From contig JANYCM010000287.1 in the NCBI GenBank assembly GCA_025360285.1, forward strand, positions 1 through 17,419: DNA of 17,419 nucleotides. Direction: 5' to 3'. Below the pieces are notes generated by a model. It was given only the letters and a program-made list of their open reading frames with translations, searched no databases and had not been told where the DNA came from. A program made the translations under genes and the position numbers. Position 1 is the stretch's first letter, and every line of letters begins with the position of its first letter. The stretch is from Sphingomonadales bacterium. Its GTDB lineage: Bacteria; Pseudomonadota; Alphaproteobacteria; Sphingomonadales; Sphingomonadaceae. Of this stretch, positions 14,895 to 17,419 are shown piece by piece.

Positions 14895-16430
14895 ATGACG
14901 AACCAACCCTCTCTCTTCGACCGGCTCCACGACGTCGCCATCATCGGCGGCGGCATCAATGGTGCCGGGATCGCTCGCGACGCCGCCGGCCGGGGCCTGA
15001 GCATCGCTTTGATCGAAGCTGGCGATCTGGGCGGCGCGACCTCCAGCGCCTCGACCAAGCTGATCCATGGCGGGCTGCGCTATCTGGAATTCTATGCCTT
15101 TGGCCTGGTGCGCAAGGCGCTGGCCGAACGCGAGGTTCTGCTCGATATCGCGCCGCATATCAGCTGGCCGCAAAGCTTCATCCTGCCGGTATCGGGGGAC
15201 CGGCCGGAATGGATGCTGCGCGCCGGGCTATTCCTCTATGATCATCTGGCGCGGCGGCGGGTGGTGCCGGGGTCGGCGCGGGTCGATCTGCGCAATGACC
15301 GTGCCGGGCGGGCGCTCGATCCGCGCTTCACCCGCGCCTTTCGCTATTGGGATGGCTGGGTCGATGATGCGCGGCTGGTCATCGCCAATCTGCAGGATGC
15401 CGCCAACCGCGGCGCGCTGATCCTGCCGCGCACCCGCGTCACCCATGCCGAACATGATGGCAGCGCCTGGACGCTCATGCTGGGCGATGGCCGGACGCTG
15501 CGGGCCAAGCAGATCGTCAACGCCGCCGGCCCCTGGGCCGAAAGCGTGGCGCGCACCGTACTCGGCCGCAATGACGCGCCGGCGCTGCGGCTGGTGCAGG
15601 GGTCGCACATCATCACCCGCCGCGTGCATCTGGGGCGCGATGCCTTCATGCTGCAACAGCCCGATGGCCGCATCATCTTCATCATCCCCTATGAACGCGA
15701 TTTCTCGCTGATCGGCACCACCGAACGCGACATCGATGCGCCCGAAGCCGCCGCGATCACCGAAGGCGAGACGCAATATCTGATCGATGCCGCCAACCGT
15801 TACCTGGCGCGGCCGCTGACCCGCGCCGATGTCGTCCACAGCTTTGCCGGCGTTCGCCCGCTGATCCTGGAAACCGGCAAGGGCGACCGCGAGACGACGC
15901 GCGATTACCGGCTGGTTGACCATGCCGGCGTCCCGGCGATGACGGTGGTCGGCGGCAAGATCACCACCTATCGCGTGCTGGCCGAAGATGTGCTGAAACG
16001 CCTGGCGCCGCGCTCAAAGCCCTGGACGGCGACGGCCCCCCTGCCCGGCGGCGACGTGCCGCGACTGGACGGTGAAACCGGCCAGGATGCCATGAAGCGC
16101 TGGCTGGCCAATCTGACGGCGGCCCAGGAGAATTATGATCCCAAGCTGATCAAGCGCCTGGCGATGACGCTGGGCACGGCGGCCGAACCGCTGCTGGCGG
16201 GCGGCCTGGGGGCCAATGTCGGCGGCATGTTCGAGGCGGAACTTGACCATTTCGTCCGCAATGAATGGGCGGTGTGTGCCGACGATGTGCTGTGGCGCCG
16301 CACCAAGATGGGGCTGCACGTCGGCAACGCCGGCAAGGCCGAGATCGCCGCATGGTTCGGCGAAGCGCCGGGGCCGGTGGAGCCCGAACTGCCGCTGACG
16401 CACCGGTTTGCGACGCCTTCCGTTAGTTGA
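14895..16430 (+). CDS. glpD: Aerobic glycerol-3-phosphate dehydrogenase (FAD-dependent)
   Basis: A 511-aa flavoprotein that oxidises glycerol 3-phosphate to dihydroxyacetone phosphate at the inner membrane, feeding electrons to quinone. The dinucleotide-binding motif is at residues 13-33 (DVAIIGGGINGAGIARDAAG), followed by the family signatures GATSSASTKLIHGGLRYLE and VVGGKITTYRVLAEDV. VNAAGPWAE, FIIPYERDFSLIGTTERD and HSFAGVRPL are also typical. The C-terminal helical domain contains DDVLWRRTKMGLH. The length matches the GlpD family. There is no signal peptide, consistent with a peripheral membrane protein. It is divergent from glpK and together they give a complete glycerol-to-DHAP route. 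Confidence 0.96.
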   Translation: MTNQPSLFDRLHDVAIIGGGINGAGIARDAAGRGLSIALIEAGDLGGATSSASTKLIHGGLRYLEFYAFGLVRKALAEREVLLDIAPHISWPQSFILPVSGDRPEWMLRAGLFLYDHLARRRVVPGSARVDLRNDRAGRALDPRFTRAFRYWDGWVDDARLVIANLQDAANRGALILPRTRVTHAEHDGSAWTLMLGDGRTLRAKQIVNAAGPWAESVARTVLGRNDAPALRLVQGSHIITRRVHLGRDAFMLQQPDGRIIFIIPYERDFSLIGTTERDIDAPEAAAITEGETQYLIDAANRYLARPLTRADVVHSFAGVRPLILETGKGDRETTRDYRLVDHAGVPAMTVVGGKITTYRVLAEDVLKRLAPRSKPWTATAPLPGGDVPRLDGETGQDAMKRWLANLTAAQENYDPKLIKRLAMTLGTAAEPLLAGGLGANVGGMFEAELDHFVRNEWAVCADDVLWRRTKMGLHVGNAGKAEIAAWFGEAPGPVEPELPLTHRFATPSVS

Positions 16431-16551
16431 ACGACTGAATTTCTACTCCACTACTTCGTTTAGGTCGTGAACTCATAAAAGTAGCGTGCACTTATGATAG
16501 CGGATAATCTCCCGTTTGGCCGCATTGTGAGCGCGCGGGACGGGAGGGAGG
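16431..16551. other. AT-richer junction downstream of glpD
   Basis: This 121-nt stretch is less GC-rich than the glp genes. It contains the inverted repeat TCATAA/TTATGA (16473-16478 and 16492-16497). No T-run terminator for glpD is evident. The change in composition may mark the edge of inserted DNA; I could not find a terminal inverted repeat because the other end of the insertion sequence lies outside the window. Confidence 0.4.
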
Positions 16552-16779
16552 ATGGTTGGAGCTTACGTCGGATTGGCATCGGTGGTTGTTATCGCGATGC
16601 TGACAGGATGGCCGCTTTTCTCCGGTCTGTGGCGGGGAGTGATCTACTCGAAGCGCGTGGGGTACTCCCGTGTTGATGATCCTTTCTCGTTCTGGTTCTA
16701 TGCCTCTTGCTATGCCCTTGCCTTTGCTGCCTCGGCGGGCCTGCTGATGTATTTCGGCTTTGAGGCGGCCCTTGGCTGA
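16552..16779 (+). CDS. Small two-helix membrane protein (75 aa)
   Basis: A hypothetical protein with two hydrophobic segments, about residues 3-22 (GAYVGLASVVVIAMLTGWPL) and 49-70 (FYASCYALAFAASAGLLMYF), joined by a polar loop containing GVIYSKRVGYSRVDDPFS. Purine-rich GGGAGGGAGG lies immediately upstream of the ATG. I do not recognise a family and claim no function. It lies 44 nt before the transposase start, so the insertion sequence's left end must fall in or close to this gene's 3' side, unless the gene is part of the inserted segment. Confidence 0.65.
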   Translation: MVGAYVGLASVVVIAMLTGWPLFSGLWRGVIYSKRVGYSRVDDPFSFWFYASCYALAFAASAGLLMYFGFEAALG

Positions 16780-16823
16780 TTATTGAGCTTCCATATCGCG
16801 CCTTTTGCCGATTCAGGATCAGC

Positions 16824-17243
16824 ATGAGCCGCTACGATCTGACCGACTTCGAATGGCGCGTGATTGCGCCGCTTCTGCCGAACAAGCCGAGGGGCGTGCC
16901 GCGTGTCGATGACCGGCGGGTGTTGAACGGTATCTTCTGGGTGCTGCGCTCGGGTGCGCCGTGGCGTGATCTGCCCGAGCGCTACGGGCCGAGGACGACG
17001 TGCTACAACCGCTTCGTGCGCTGGCGACGGGCGGGGGTCTGGGACCGGCTGATGGATGCCATCACCCAAGCCTACGACGGCGACATCCAGATGATCGACA
17101 GCACTTCGATACGGGCGCACCAGCAGGCTGCGACGGCAAAAAGGGGGGGCGAGATCATTGTCTCGGTCGTTCCCGAGGCGGGCTCACGACGAAGATCCAC
17201 GCAGTCGTCGACCGGCAAGGCCTGCCGCTCCGGCTCGGCCTGA
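16824..17243 (+). CDS. IS5-family transposase, first reading frame (OrfA)
   Basis: A 139-aa frame whose first ~107 residues are an IS5/IS427-type N-terminal domain (DUF4096-like): SRYDLTDFEWRVIAPLLPNK, RRVLNGIFWVLRSGAPWRDL, RYGPRTTCYNRFVRWRRAGV, then QMIDSTSIRAHQQAATAK, with D92 the first catalytic Asp. After the A5G7 run (17138-17149) this frame becomes meaningless and stops at 17243. The family-like sequence goes on in the -1 frame. The real product is probably an OrfAB fusion made by programmed -1 slippage; OrfA alone lacks most of the catalytic core. Confidence 0.88.
   Translation: MSRYDLTDFEWRVIAPLLPNKPRGVPRVDDRRVLNGIFWVLRSGAPWRDLPERYGPRTTCYNRFVRWRRAGVWDRLMDAITQAYDGDIQMIDSTSIRAHQQAATAKRGGEIIVSVVPEAGSRRRSTQSSTGKACRSGSA
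17138..17150 (+). other. Probable programmed -1 frameshift site
   Basis: Five A residues (17138-17142) then seven G residues (17143-17149) and C. In the OrfA frame the codons are GCA AAA AGG GGG GGC, which contains G GGG GGC, a heptamer of X XXY YYZ form. Slipping back one base joins D92-containing OrfA to the rest of the DDE domain. Confidence 0.75.
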
Positions 17244-17419
17244 CGGCGGGTCAGGCGCACGACGCCCCTGCCGCGCTGGAACTGCTCGATCGCCTCGCAC
17301 CCCGCACCATCGTGCTCGGCGACAAGGCCTATGACGGCAACGCTATCCGCGACCTGATCGAGGGCCAGGGCGCGGTGCCCAACATCCCCGCCAAGTCGAA
17401 CCGCAAGTGGAAGCCATGC
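17144..17419 (+). CDS. IS5-family transposase, second reading frame (OrfB), partial
   Basis: In the frame one base behind OrfA, after the G-run, the translation reads GRDHCLGRSRGGLTTKIHAV, then GLPLRLGLTAGQAHDAPAAL, TIVLGDKAYDGNAIRDLI and PNIPAKSNRKW, reaching the window edge with no stop. LGDKAYDG holds the second catalytic Asp (codon at 17321-17323) of the DDE_Tnp_1 fold; the final Glu lies beyond the window. The start given is approximate, because this part is expected to be made only as a frameshift fusion with OrfA. Apart from truncation by the window edge, I see no inactivating change. Confidence 0.85.

Larger units (their letters stand above)
16824..17419 (+). mobile_element. IS5-family (IS427-like) insertion sequence, left part
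   Basis: The window ends inside this element. The transposase reading frames begin at 16824. The left terminal repeat is not identified; it should lie between about 16780 and 16823, where ATTATTGAGC and an imperfect repeat GCCGAT/ATCAGC (16807-16823) are seen. The right end and target duplication are outside the window. Confidence 0.85.

Noticed and set aside
16494..16676. 60-codon plus-strand frame overlapping the 75-aa membrane protein
   Set aside because: No ribosome binding site or domain character; the overlapping 75-aa frame has a purine-rich site and a clear two-helix pattern.
17143..17149. Seven-G run as a sequencing error or an inactivating mutation in the transposase
   Set aside because: An X XXY YYZ heptamer sits exactly at the frame change, and two-frame transposases are normal in this IS group, so programmed frameshifting is the simpler reading; an indel cannot be fully excluded.

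Overview
The window is GC-rich chromosomal DNA from a Gram-negative bacterium, most likely an alphaproteobacterium and plausibly a sphingomonad. This rests on base and codon use, the proteins recognised, and a CTCTCCCGC/GCGGGAGAG palindromic intergenic repeat of a type familiar from that group. The taxonomic call is inference; there is no rRNA or tRNA here to confirm it.

Region 1 (1-6949, all on the minus strand) is the upstream part of a contractile injection system locus of the extracellular (eCIS, Afp/PVC-like) kind. In transcription order it holds a DUF4255/Pvc16-type tail terminator, an unrecognised 358-aa protein, a tail sheath, two gp19-type tube proteins, a DUF5908 small protein, a LysM-bearing baseplate/tube protein, and a VgrG/gpD-type spike protein that runs off the left edge. 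Four of these genes are joined by very short gaps or 1-4 nt overlaps. A hairpin with a 35-bp stem separates the first two genes from the sheath. An AT-rich leader with a good sigma70-like promoter precedes the operon. No capsid, portal or terminase gene is visible, which favours a CIS over a complete prophage, but the rest of the locus (gp25, baseplate, AAA+ ATPase, fibre, effectors) would lie beyond position 1.

Region 2 (7202-11124, minus strand) holds a clade-3-type haem catalase with its own terminator and, upstream of it, a periplasmic PQQ-dependent alcohol dehydrogenase with a fused C-terminal cytochrome c. Together they suggest periplasmic alcohol oxidation and peroxide defence.

Region 3 (11125-12431) holds a repeat-rich divergent intergenic region, a PEP mutase/isocitrate lyase-family enzyme on the plus strand, and a convergent, overlapping small membrane protein gene.

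Region 4 (12243-16430) is a glycerol catabolism block. Divergent glpK (minus) and glpD (plus) are separated by only 44 nt. Downstream of glpK are an HSL-family esterase and the small membrane protein, probably one transcription unit. A 14-nt tandem repeat (four copies) lies at the glpK-esterase junction. The esterase may release glycerol from acylglycerols for GlpK and GlpD (inference).

Region 5 (16431-17419) holds an AT-richer junction, a 75-aa two-helix membrane protein, and the start of an IS5-family (IS427-like) insertion sequence. Its transposase is split by a -1 frame change at an A5G7 run, and the element is cut by the right edge.
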